Assembly (NCBI RefSeq): GCF_020037025.1
Contig: NZ_JAIQLH010000020.1
Span: forward strand, 1-40,350
Direction: 5' to 3'
Length of the DNA stretch: 40,350 nt
Source: Streptomyces huiliensis
GTDB lineage: Bacteria; Actinomycetota; Actinomycetes; Streptomycetales; Streptomycetaceae
Shown: positions 29,749 through 37,905 of the stretch, piece after piece
Numbering within the stretch: position 1 is the stretch's first letter
Layout of the letters: each line of letters opens with the position of its first letter
Notes under the pieces: generated by a model
Databases searched by the model: none
Told to the model about the DNA's origin: nothing
What the model saw: the letters and a program-made list of their open reading frames with translations, nothing else
Made by a program: the position numbers and the translations under genes

Positions 29749-30258
29749 TCAGTCGTCCATGCTGTCGTCCTCGTCCTCGTCCTCGTCGTCGCCCAGCCCG
29801 GGGGCGTCCGGGTCGCGCAGCGGGCGCAGGCCGCCGGCCGGGAGGGACGGGGTCAAGCTGTAGCGGCCCAGCACGTTGAGGTTCTTGTGCTTCAGCGGTG
29901 GCAGCCGGGCGATGTCCTCGTCGCGGATCTCGTGGCCCTCGGCCCGCAGCCGGGCGACCGCGGCGTCGTTGTACCGGGTCGTCCAGAGCGCGATAGCGTT
30001 GAGGACCAGGCCGAGGGGGCCGAGCTGGTCCTCCATGCCGTCCCGGTACGCCTGGTGGATGGTGCCGCGCTTGCCGTGGCACACGTCCCGGGCGGGCTTG
30101 TGGCGGGACTCCTGCACGGTGAGCTGCCGGTTCAACTGCCGGCGGTAGGTGTCGTCGACCGGGTCGACCACGGCGAGCAGGTGCAGGGTCTTGGCGATCC
30201 GCCCGTACTCGGCGAACGCCTGCCCCAGCGGGGTGGGCCGTCCCTCGCGGCCGAACAT
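29749..30258 (-). pseudogene. C-terminal remnant of a Tn3-family transposase
   Basis: The frame encodes the last 169 residues of a Tn3-family TnpA, normally about 1000 aa. Recognisable stretches are GRPTPLGQAFAEYGRIAKTLHLL, DDTYRRQLNRQLTVQESRH, CHGKRGTIHQAYRDGMEDQLGPLGLVLNAIALWTTRYNDAAV and LSPLKH-like LPPLKHKNLNVLGRYSLTPSLP. The N-terminal 80 percent is missing, and the break at about 30250 abuts the FUSC gene stop codon at 30272. The Asp/Glu-rich C-terminal tail is common in actinobacterial copies. I saw no 38-bp terminal inverted repeat next to it. Confidence 0.88.
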
Positions 30259-30271
30259 CCGCCCGCACGGC

Positions 30272-31471
30272 TCAGGCGGTCCCTTCGGAGGCTGTGTCCA
30301 AGCCGTCCGCGCCGCCTACGCCGTCCGCACCATCCGCGCCGTCCGGCACCCGCAGCCGGTGGGTGAGCCGCCGGGCCTCCGCCAACAGGGAGCCGATCAG
30401 CTCGATCGCCTCCGGGTCGGTCGACGCCTGCTCCGCCAGCCGGGCCCGCAGCGTCCCGTGCGCCGTCTCCACCCCGCGCAGCTCCCGCAGCAGCTCCTCG
30501 CGGGCGGCGGCCGGGTCGTCCCCGGTCACCGTGCGGCCGTACGCGCACAGGGCCCGGGCCACCCGGTGCAGGAAGTCGCCGTACGGTCGGGTGGCCTCCG
30601 GGCCCGGCAGCCGGCGCGGATGGTGCTCGTCCGTGGCCTCGACCAGGGTGCGGGACAGCCCCTCCAGATGGTCGACGACATGCTCCAGCGTGTGCGCGGT
30701 CTCCTCGTATGACGGCTTCGCCCGCCACAGGAGCTCGCTCCGGCGCCGGTGCGGGTTGAACCGCGCGCTCTCCTCCGCCCAGCCGATCGCCGAGCGCACC
30801 CCGCCCAGCAGCCGGGGCAGCCGCCGGACCCGCTCCTGCCAGCCCACCGCGCGGCCGTGGTCACAGCCCTCGGTCACCCCCTCGGCCATCGCGTCCAGGA
30901 CCGTCCGGCACTCGGTGACCACCTCGCCGATGGCGTCCCGCGCGCTGCGCAGCGAGACCGGCGGCAGGACGAACGCGTTCACCGCCACTCCCACCACCGC
31001 CCCGAGCAGCGCGGCCAGTACCCGGTCGACGGCGATGTCCACCGACCACTCGCCCCCGGCGAGGGTGAACAGCGCCGACGTGGCGCCGGCCAGCCCCTGG
31101 TCGCCGAAGTGCTGCCAGTTCCCGATCAGCAGGGCCACCGGCAGCACCACGGCCATGGCCGTCAGGGTCCCGCCGAGCAGCATGCCGCCGGCCGTCGCCA
31201 TGACCGTCCCCAGCGCGATGGCCAGCGTCTGCTGGGCCGCCTGGGCGAGCGACCGGTAGACCGTCGTGCGGACGAGCAGCAGCGCCACCCAGGGGGCCAT
31301 CAGCGCCAGCGTGTTGGTCAGCAGCCAGGCGGCGAGGGCCCAGGCGGCCACCGCGGCCAGGGTCGCCTTGAAGGCCAGGACCACCAGCTCCCGTTCCCGG
31401 CCCGGCCCCTGCCAGGCCCGCCGCAGCGCCCGCCCCGCCGCCGCGACCTCTTCCACCGTCCTGCGCCACAT
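30272..31471 (-). CDS. FUSC-family (aromatic-acid-exporter-like) membrane protein
   Basis: This 399-aa membrane protein has about six helices between residues 30 and 180 (VLAFKATLAAVAAWALAAWLL, LMAPWVALLLVRTTVYRSLAQA, QTLAIALGTVMATAGGMLLGG). These match the FUSC/YccS-type fold of the aromatic-acid exporter superfamily. The second half is a cytoplasmic helical domain, and the C-terminal tail is a DGADGADGVGGADGLD acidic repeat. The start ATG at 31471 is where homology begins; the longer open frame is unconserved. The gene has a Tn3 remnant at its 3' end and is divergent from the secreted hydrolase-like gene. The substrate is unknown. Confidence 0.82.
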   Translation of the reverse strand: MWRRTVEEVAAAGRALRRAWQGPGRERELVVLAFKATLAAVAAWALAAWLLTNTLALMAPWVALLLVRTTVYRSLAQAAQQTLAIALGTVMATAGGMLLGGTLTAMAVVLPVALLIGNWQHFGDQGLAGATSALFTLAGGEWSVDIAVDRVLAALLGAVVGVAVNAFVLPPVSLRSARDAIGEVVTECRTVLDAMAEGVTEGCDHGRAVGWQERVRRLPRLLGGVRSAIGWAEESARFNPHRRRSELLWRAKPSYEETAHTLEHVVDHLEGLSRTLVEATDEHHPRRLPGPEATRPYGDFLHRVARALCAYGRTVTGDDPAAAREELLRELRGVETAHGTLRARLAEQASTDPEAIELIGSLLAEARRLTHRLRVPDGADGADGVGGADGLDTASEGTA

Positions 31472-31557
31472 CGTTCTCTCTCGCCACACCTTGTGTGTGT
31501 GCCACGTCCGGGCGGATCCATGTCCACCCGGACGGCGGGCCGGGGCCGGGACGCCGA

Positions 31558-31581
31558 GATGTGAGAACGCTTTCTTACGTC
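31558..31581. promoter_or_regulatory. LacI/GalR-like operator candidate upstream of the secreted hydrolase
   Basis: TGAGAACGCTTTCTTA (31562-31577) has the CG-centred form of LacI-family operators. An imperfect 24-bp palindrome (arms GATGTGAGAA and TTCTTACGTC, 8 of 10 matching) extends from 31558 to 31581. It lies 20 nt upstream of the ATG at 31601, and CACTAT (31586-31591) is a possible -10. No LacI gene is in the window. Confidence 0.45.
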
Positions 31582-31600
31582 CGTTCACTATCAACTCCCC

Positions 31601-33613
31601 ATGAGCATCACGACCTCACGTCACGTCGTCCGCGCCGTGGCGGTCGCCCTCGCCGCGACCCTCCCGTGCGTCACCCTCGCCTCCGCCGCCGACGCCGCCC
31701 CCGCGCCCTCCCGGGCCGCGACGGCCGGCCCCCGGATCCACGGCGGCCTCGTCGACCTCCCCGTCCGCGGCGGCACCGCGACCGTCGACACCGCCACCCT
31801 CCGGGTGACCGCCCGCACCGCCTCCGGCGGCACCGCCGAACTGTCCGCCCCCGCGGCGGAGGCGCTCGGCACCCCCGGCCGCGTCACCGCCACCGCCGAC
31901 GGGGCCCGCTGGGACTACCCGCGGACCGGTCTCACCGTCACCGCCCGCGCCGACCACGGCCGGCTGCTCGTCTCCTTCAAGGCCGGCGGCACCGCCGACT
32001 CCACGCTGAACTGGCCGGTCACCGGCGCCGACCGGGCCGCGTCCAGCCTCCAGCTGGCCCGCGGCGAGGGGCTGTCGCTGCCCGTCGCCGACCCCTTCTG
32101 GAACTCCCCGCGCGCCGGCCTCGTGGACGGCGAGACGGCCGTGGACTCCGGCCTCTCGCTGCCCCTGTGGGGGTACGGCCTGGGCCCGGGCCGCGGCGTC
32201 GGCTACCTGGTGCCCACCGACATCGGCACCACCCTGCGCGTCACCTCCGAGGGCGGCCGGCTGCGGACCGCCGCCGCCCACCGCTTCTCGCGCGGCGACG
32301 CCACCACCGAGTACACCGTCGCCTTCGCCCTCACCGACGGATCCCCGGTCGCCCCCGCCCGCGAGTACCGCGCCTGGCTCGCCGAGCACGGGCAGCTCGG
32401 CAGCCTCCGCCGCAAGGCCCAGGCGCTGCCCGCCACCAAGAAGCTGCTGGGCGCCTTCCACGCCTACACCTGGGGGCAGGCCCGCACCGCGGACGGCGTC
32501 CGCGCGCTGCGCGCCCTCGGCGTCGACCGGATGTGGCTCGGCTACGACGCCGACGACACCCCGATGGACGCCGAGGCGGTCGCCGCCGCCAAGAAGGCGG
32601 GCTACCTCGTCGGGCCCTACGACTCGTTCGCCAACGGCCAGGACCCGAAGACATCCGACGCCCCCACCTCCGTCTGGCCCGGCACCGTGTACCCCGACTT
32701 CTGCGTCCGGGGCGCCGACGGCAAGCCGGAGCCCGGCTTCCACGACCGCGGCTGCTACCTCAGCTCCGAGGCGTTCGAGAAGGCCGAGCCGGGCAAGCAC
32801 CACCTCGCCGACCGCACCCGCGCCATGACGAAGAACGGCGCCGACAGCTACTTCCTCGACGTGGACGCGGCCGGCGAGCTGTTCCGCGACCACAGCCCGG
32901 CCCACCCGATGACCAAGGCCCGCGACCGCGCCAACCGGCTGGCCCGGATGGGCCGGCTGGCCGGGCACGACCGCCTCGTCCTCGGCTCCGAGTCCGCCGG
33001 CGCCTGGGCCAACGGCGTCCTCGCCTTCGACCACGGATCCGGCACCCCGGTCGCCGACGGGCTGTGGAAGGCCGAACGCAACAAGGAGAAGTGGGGCGGC
33101 TACACACCCGCCAAGGCCCCCGGGATCTTCTTCAAGCCCGCCGAACTCCCCGCCGACGTCGCCAAGGCGATGTACGACCCCGCGTACCGCGTCCCCCTGT
33201 ACGAGACCGCGCTGCACGACTCGCTCGTCAACACCGAGCGCTGGGAGCTCCCTTACGACAAGTTGCCGAAGCAGAAGACGACGCGGGCGCTGCTCGCCAT
33301 GCTCTACAACACCCCGCTCAACTTCGTCCTCGACGGCCCGTCGATCAAGGAGCGGGGCGCCGAACTCGCCGCTCTCCAGCGGTACTTCTCCCCGCTGCAC
33401 AAGGCGGCGGGAACGGAGGCGATGACGGACTTCCGGACGCTCACCGGCGACCGCACGGTCCAGCGGACGGTCTTCGGCAACGGCGTCCTCACCGTGACGG
33501 CCAACTTCGGCACGGCCGCGTACCAGGGACTGCCGGGCGGCTGCGTGGACGCCAAGCTCAAGGGCGACGCGAAGCCGCGGCGGCTCTGCCCGGCCGACGT
33601 GAACCGGCCGTAG
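31601..33613 (+). CDS. secreted glycoside-hydrolase-like protein (GH101-like, tentative)
   Basis: This 670-aa exported protein has a signal peptide, cleaved near residues 31-34 (ATLPCVTLASAADAAPAPS). Residues about 40-270 are beta-rich; the rest resembles a TIM-barrel hydrolase with LGAFHAYTWGQARTADGVRALRALGVDRMWLGYDAD, then DSYFLDVDAAGELF (catalytic Asp candidate), and LVLGSESAGAWANGVLAFDHG (Glu candidate). This Asp-then-Glu arrangement reminds me of GH101 endo-alpha-N-acetylgalactosaminidases, but the assignment is inference. The ATG at 31601 has no clear Shine-Dalgarno and may be leaderless. A LacI-type operator candidate lies just upstream. Four cysteines near the end and middle may form disulphides. 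Confidence 0.7.
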   Translation: MSITTSRHVVRAVAVALAATLPCVTLASAADAAPAPSRAATAGPRIHGGLVDLPVRGGTATVDTATLRVTARTASGGTAELSAPAAEALGTPGRVTATADGARWDYPRTGLTVTARADHGRLLVSFKAGGTADSTLNWPVTGADRAASSLQLARGEGLSLPVADPFWNSPRAGLVDGETAVDSGLSLPLWGYGLGPGRGVGYLVPTDIGTTLRVTSEGGRLRTAAAHRFSRGDATTEYTVAFALTDGSPVAPAREYRAWLAEHGQLGSLRRKAQALPATKKLLGAFHAYTWGQARTADGVRALRALGVDRMWLGYDADDTPMDAEAVAAAKKAGYLVGPYDSFANGQDPKTSDAPTSVWPGTVYPDFCVRGADGKPEPGFHDRGCYLSSEAFEKAEPGKHHLADRTRAMTKNGADSYFLDVDAAGELFRDHSPAHPMTKARDRANRLARMGRLAGHDRLVLGSESAGAWANGVLAFDHGSGTPVADGLWKAERNKEKWGGYTPAKAPGIFFKPAELPADVAKAMYDPAYRVPLYETALHDSLVNTERWELPYDKLPKQKTTRALLAMLYNTPLNFVLDGPSIKERGAELAALQRYFSPLHKAAGTEAMTDFRTLTGDRTVQRTVFGNGVLTVTANFGTAAYQGLPGGCVDAKLKGDAKPRRLCPADVNRP

Positions 33614-33747
33614 TCCTCGGGGAGGCGGCGCAAAACCGTTGCTTTGCCATTCATTGGTCTTTCCTTGACCTTTGATGGCCGGTAGCGTCCGGTCGGCCGG
33701 CCGGAGCGATCAAGGCCGGCCCACGTCGTCGGCTCCCGCGAGCCGTC

Positions 33748-33775
33748 GACGCGGACCGCTGGACGCGGACCGCTG
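33748..33775. repeat. 14-bp tandem duplication upstream of the 33800 gene
   Basis: GACGCGGACCGCTG occurs twice head to tail (33748-33761, 33762-33775), followed by a diverged third start (GACACGG). It lies just ahead of the ribosome site of the secreted-protein gene. Confidence 0.7.
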
Positions 33776-33799
33776 GACACGGACACCACCGGAGGACGC

Positions 33800-34537
33800 A
33801 TGCCTTCCCGTCTCGCCACCGCCCTGGCCACCTGCGCCCTGGGGCTGGGAGCCCTCGTCGCCGGAGCGGGCGCCGCCGCCGCGGCGCCCGCGGCCCGGCC
33901 GGCGGTCGACGCCCGCGCCGCGGCCGTGGACCGGTGCAGCTACCAGGTGGTCCGCACCGACGACTCCCGCTACGTCTACTCCGTCAGCGGCGTCTTCGGC
34001 GGGACCGTGCGCACGTTGCCGACGCAGAAGGAGGACGACGTGCGGCTGTCCGACGGCTGGCACAAGGTCGTCCAGGTCGACGCCTGCGCGGGCGGGGAGA
34101 CCCGGGCGCCCGCCGCGCTCCGCGTCACCGGGAAGCTGGACCACCCGGAGCACTACGAACCGTCCGTCCCCCGGACGATCCACAGCGCCGACGTCCGGCC
34201 CGCCGCCGCCTCGGCGATCCCGGGGACGCCCGGTCAGGTGTCCCTCGACCGCCTCGACGCGGCCACCGTCCGGGTCTCCTGGCAGCCCGTGCCGGGCGCC
34301 CCGGACCAGGTCGTCCTGATGGAGCGCAAGCCCTTCTACAGCAGCGAGCTGGGCATCTGGCACCCCTACACGTTCCAGCTGAACGTTCCGGCGGGCGCCA
34401 CCTCGGCGGACCGCAAGCTCGTCCGCGACCCCGACGTCCGGCCCCAGGACCGGGCGCACTCCTACTGGCTGCGCGCGGTCAAGGGCGGCTTCGTCAGCGA
34501 CCTGCGGGCGGAGAAGCCGGTCGGCATCGAGCCGTGA
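33800..34537 (+). CDS. secreted protein of unknown function
   Basis: This 245-aa exported protein has a signal peptide (MPSRLATALATCALGLGALVAGAGAAAAAP, cleavage near residue 29). The mature part has CSYQVVRTDDSRYVYSVSG near residue 46 and a second cysteine in QVDACAGGE, which may pair. The C-terminal half (GQVSLDRLDAATVRVSWQPVPGAPDQVVLMERKPF ... SYWLRAVKGGFVSD) has the strand pattern of a fibronectin-type III domain; that fold is inferred. ATG 33800 follows GGAGG. Its stop codon abuts the convergent DNA ligase stop with no gap. I cannot assign a function. Confidence 0.78.
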   Translation: MPSRLATALATCALGLGALVAGAGAAAAAPAARPAVDARAAAVDRCSYQVVRTDDSRYVYSVSGVFGGTVRTLPTQKEDDVRLSDGWHKVVQVDACAGGETRAPAALRVTGKLDHPEHYEPSVPRTIHSADVRPAAASAIPGTPGQVSLDRLDAATVRVSWQPVPGAPDQVVLMERKPFYSSELGIWHPYTFQLNVPAGATSADRKLVRDPDVRPQDRAHSYWLRAVKGGFVSDLRAEKPVGIEP

Positions 34538-36109
34538 TCAGGACGGCGGCTCCTCGGGCGCCGGCTCCTCGGCGAGTCGGGCGCCCGCCTCGGACGACAG
34601 GACCGCCTCCACCGTGTCCGCTTCCTCCGCCCGCTTGTCCTCGCGGTAGCGGACGACGCGGGCGAAGCGGAGCGCCACGCCCGCCGGGTAGCGGGTCGAG
34701 CGCTGGAGTCCGTCGTAGGCGATCTCGACGACCAGCTCCGGGCGGACCGTCACCACCCACCCGTCGTCGTCGACGGCCAGCTCGCCCAGGCGCCGCGTCT
34801 GCCACTCCAGCATCGCGTCCGTCAGCCCCTTGAACGTCTTGCCCAGCATGGCGAACGAGCCGTCGGGCCGCCGCGCGCCCAGGTGCAGGTTGGAGAGCTT
34901 CCCGGTGCGCCGGCCGTGGCCGCGCTCGACCGCCAGCACCACCAGGTCCAGGGTGTGCACCGGCTTCACCTTCAGCCAGGAGGCGCCCCGCCGGCCCGCC
35001 GTGTACGGCGCGTCGAGGGCCTTGAGGACGACGCCCTCGTGGCCGCGCCGCAGCACCTCCGCCGCGAACGCCCGGGCCGCCGCGCGGGTTTCGGGGTCGG
35101 CCGGGTCGGCGGCCACCAGCCGGCGGACCCGCAGCGGCTCGGGCGCCACCCGGGCCAGCTCGGCGTGCCGGTCCGCCGTGGACAGCTCCAGCAGGTCGCG
35201 GCCGTCCACGGCCAGCGCGTCGAAGAAGACCGGCGACAGGGGCAGCCCGCCCGCCGCGCCGGACCGGGTGCCGACCCGGCCCGCGACGTCCTGGAACGGG
35301 TGCGGCCGGCCGGCCGCGTCCAGCGCGATCACCTCGCCGTCCAGGACCGCCGACGCCACCGGCAACTCCATGACGGCGGCGGTGAGTTCGGGAAGGCGAT
35401 CGGTGATGTCGTCCAGGGTGCGGGTCCAGACGCGGACCTCGGCGCCGTCCCGGTGCACCTGGACGCGGATGCCGTCCAGCTTCTCCTCCACCGCGCACGG
35501 CCCGAGCCGGTCCAGCCCGTCGTCGACGTCCTTGGCCGTCTGCGCCAGCATCGGCTGCACCGGGCGCCCCACCCGCAGCCGGAACGCCTCCAGCGCCGCC
35601 GGGCCGTCCGCCAGCAGGGCCCGTGCCACCGCGCCCAGCGAGCCGCCGAGCATCACCGCCCGCCGCACCGCGTCCGGCGCCGCGCCCGTCGCCGCCGCCA
35701 GTCCCTCGGCGGCCAGCGCGTCCAGGGCGCCCTGCCGCAGCTCGCCGCCGATCAGCCGGAGCAGGAAGCGCTGCTCCTCCTCGGTGGCCCGGGCCAGCAG
35801 CGCGTCCACCCGGCGCTTCCGCTCCGCCTGCGCCCCCTTGCCCGCGACCGCCGCGATGGCGGTGAGCGCGGCGTCGACCTCGGCGACGGTCAGCGAGGGC
35901 GCGGCGGCCGGCGGGGGCGGGTCGCGCAGGGTGCTCCAGCCGAGGCCGGTCCTGCGCTGGGGCAGCCGCCCGGCCAGGTACGGGACGACGAGCGGGCCCT
36001 CGTCCGGCTCGGCGTCCCGGAACAGCCCGGCCAGCAGCGCGGTCTTCGCCGACCGCGCGCGGACCGCCGCCACCTCGGCGGACACCCGGGCGAGCTCGGC
36101 CAGCAGCAT
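34538..36109 (-). CDS. lig: ATP-dependent DNA ligase
   Basis: This 523-aa archaeal/eukaryotic-type DNA ligase seals nicks using ATP. It has an N-terminal DNA-binding domain (about residues 1-180), then the adenylation domain with motif I EEKLDGIRVQ, Lys210 being the adenylated residue. Further motifs are DGEVIALD (III-like), FFDALAV (IIIa), EGVVLKAL (IV) and WLKVKP (V). An OB-fold domain ends the protein. Length and order match the single-chain ligase of S. coelicolor. The ATG at 36109 follows GGGGGC. It is a stand-alone repair ligase next to a carboxylesterase gene in the same direction, 42 nt away; NAD-dependent LigA would be the replicative enzyme elsewhere. Confidence 0.95.
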   Translation of the reverse strand: MLLAELARVSAEVAAVRARSAKTALLAGLFRDAEPDEGPLVVPYLAGRLPQRRTGLGWSTLRDPPPPAAAPSLTVAEVDAALTAIAAVAGKGAQAERKRRVDALLARATEEEQRFLLRLIGGELRQGALDALAAEGLAAATGAAPDAVRRAVMLGGSLGAVARALLADGPAALEAFRLRVGRPVQPMLAQTAKDVDDGLDRLGPCAVEEKLDGIRVQVHRDGAEVRVWTRTLDDITDRLPELTAAVMELPVASAVLDGEVIALDAAGRPHPFQDVAGRVGTRSGAAGGLPLSPVFFDALAVDGRDLLELSTADRHAELARVAPEPLRVRRLVAADPADPETRAAARAFAAEVLRRGHEGVVLKALDAPYTAGRRGASWLKVKPVHTLDLVVLAVERGHGRRTGKLSNLHLGARRPDGSFAMLGKTFKGLTDAMLEWQTRRLGELAVDDDGWVVTVRPELVVEIAYDGLQRSTRYPAGVALRFARVVRYREDKRAEEADTVEAVLSSEAGARLAEEPAPEEPPS

Positions 36110-36151
36110 GCCCCCATCGTGCCCCGGTACCGGCCGGGCCGCAGTCCGGGG

Positions 36152-37768
36152 TCAGGCGCCGTGCCGCTCCCAGAACGCGCAGTGGTGGGCCGCCGACGCG
36201 TCCACCGGCCGGATCCCGCCCGCGCCGGGCGCCAGCGACTGCACCCGCGGCGCCCCGCCGCCGAACCTCGGCCACCCGGGCCCGGGGACGGACGTCCGGG
36301 CGAACCGCGTCCACGCGTCCGTCATCCGCGCCGACAGCGTCCGCTGGGCCGCCGTGAACGGCGCCGGGACGTCGAACAGGTACGTCAGCTCGAAGCCGTG
36401 CGCCGCGCCGTACGGCACCTCGGGGACGGTGGGCAGGCCGAAGACGTTGGGCGCCTTCCGGTCGGCGAACTCGTACCCGTACACCGGCACCCGCGCGGCC
36501 AGCAGCCGGTCCGCCCGCAGGGTGGTGCAGGTCCAGGAGCGGTCGGTGAGGACCGTCGCCCAGGCGAGGGCGGGCGTGGGGAAGGCGCGGGCCGGGTAGA
36601 GCCGCTCGACGTCCGCCGCCGCGTCCCCGAAGGAGCCGCGCAGCCGGGCCCGGTAGTCCTTCTCGTCGCGGACGGGGAACGCGGCGAAGGCGTCGGCGAC
36701 GAAGTAGCGCATCTCGTCGCGGTTGGTGCCCTGGACCACCGGCACCCGCTGGAAGCGGCCCGCCCGCAGTGCCCGGCCGGGCTCCTCCGGCAGCGTCCGG
36801 TTGCCGTAGGAGACGGCGGTGAACGCCCGCATCAGCTCGGGCGTCGCCAGCTTGGCGGCGGGCAGCGCCCGCAGGCAGCGCAGGGCGTCCGCCGCGCGCC
36901 CGCAGCCCAGCCGGCGCGCCGCCGCGGCGCCGGCCGCGCTGGTGTCGCGCTCCCGCGCCCAGGGGGACCACGCCGGCGTCCCCGGCACCACGGCCGCCCT
37001 CGGCATGCTCGTCAGACACGAACCGCTCTGCAGCACCGCCCGCCGGAACAGTCCGGCCGACCCCGGCGAGACGAGGTGCGCGCAGGCGCTCAGGGCGCCC
37101 GCCGACTCGCCGAAGAGGGTCACCTGCCGGGGGTCGCCGCCGAAGCGCCGGGCGTTGTCCCGGACCCAGCGCAGGGCGGCCCGCTGGTCGGCGAGGGTGA
37201 AGTCCGGCGCCCCGCCCAGGCCGGGGTGGCCGAACAGGCCGAAGACGCCCAGCCGGTAGTTGACGGTCACCACCACCGCGTCCCCGCGCGTCGCGAGCCG
37301 CCCGGCCGGGTAGTCGGCGGCCGCGCCCTGGACGAAGGCACCGCCGTGCACCCAGACCAGCACCGGGCGGCCCCCGGCCGGCGCCCGCCCGGCGGGCCGG
37401 GTGACGTGCAGCCGGAGGCAGTCCTCGGAGCCGGTGACCTTGCCCGTCTTGAGGTCCGCCTGTGTGCACGCCGGTCCGGGCGCCCCCGCGTCCCGCACCC
37501 CCCGCCACGGCCGCGCGGGCACCGGGACGTGCCAGCGCAGGGCGCCGGTCGGCGGCTGCGCGTAAGGGATGCCCTGGAAGGTCTCGTACGTCCCGTGCGC
37601 CCGTCCTCGCACGTCCCCCTGCGCGGTGCGGACGACGGGGTCGGCGCGGTGGGGCGGCGCGGCGCCGGCCGGCTCGGGGGAGAGGGCTGTCGCGCAGGTG
37701 AGGACGGCGGCCACGGCGCCGGCGCGCAGGGCGGCGCGGCGGCGGCCGGGGGGACGGGAGTGGGGCAT
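36152..37768 (-). CDS. secreted carboxylesterase type B
   Basis: This 538-aa secreted esterase has an N-terminal signal peptide with a twin-arginine-like RRRAALRAG (residues 9-17) and a hydrophobic core to about 36. The mature enzyme begins VVRTAQGDVRGRAHGTYETFQGIPYAQPPTG. The oxyanion hole HGGAF is at 141-145, the nucleophile Ser222 is in FGESAGALS, the acid is probably the Glu in TNRDEMR, and the histidine is in GAAHGFELTYLF. Cysteine pairs such as CTQADL and SEDCLRL are conserved in the family. The ATG at 37768 has AAGGAG 8 nt upstream. It could hydrolyse p-nitrobenzyl-type or lipid esters; specificity is unknown. Confidence 0.92.
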   Translation of the reverse strand: MPHSRPPGRRRAALRAGAVAAVLTCATALSPEPAGAAPPHRADPVVRTAQGDVRGRAHGTYETFQGIPYAQPPTGALRWHVPVPARPWRGVRDAGAPGPACTQADLKTGKVTGSEDCLRLHVTRPAGRAPAGGRPVLVWVHGGAFVQGAAADYPAGRLATRGDAVVVTVNYRLGVFGLFGHPGLGGAPDFTLADQRAALRWVRDNARRFGGDPRQVTLFGESAGALSACAHLVSPGSAGLFRRAVLQSGSCLTSMPRAAVVPGTPAWSPWARERDTSAAGAAAARRLGCGRAADALRCLRALPAAKLATPELMRAFTAVSYGNRTLPEEPGRALRAGRFQRVPVVQGTNRDEMRYFVADAFAAFPVRDEKDYRARLRGSFGDAAADVERLYPARAFPTPALAWATVLTDRSWTCTTLRADRLLAARVPVYGYEFADRKAPNVFGLPTVPEVPYGAAHGFELTYLFDVPAPFTAAQRTLSARMTDAWTRFARTSVPGPGWPRFGGGAPRVQSLAPGAGGIRPVDASAAHHCAFWERHGA

Positions 37769-37851
37769 GCTGACGCTCCTTCGGTGGGAGGCGGCCCGGT
37801 CATACGAGTCTCGGCAGATGCCCGAGTGCTCCCCGGGATACTGCCCGCATA

Positions 37852-37871
37852 CCGTGCCCCACAAGGCACGG
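37852..37871. terminator. hairpin between FtsW-like and esterase genes
   Basis: CCGTGCC-CCACAA-GGCACGG forms a perfect 7-bp stem about 35 nt past the FtsW-like stop codon and upstream of the esterase start. It probably ends FtsW-like transcription. Confidence 0.55.
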
Positions 37872-37905
37872 GAGTGCCCCCAGTGGGCGCGAACGGCCGA
37901 GCGCG

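Noticed and set aside
29600..30268. 222-codon minus frame over the Tn3 remnant
   Set aside because: It is an out-of-frame shadow; the transposase motifs are in the 29749-30258 frame.
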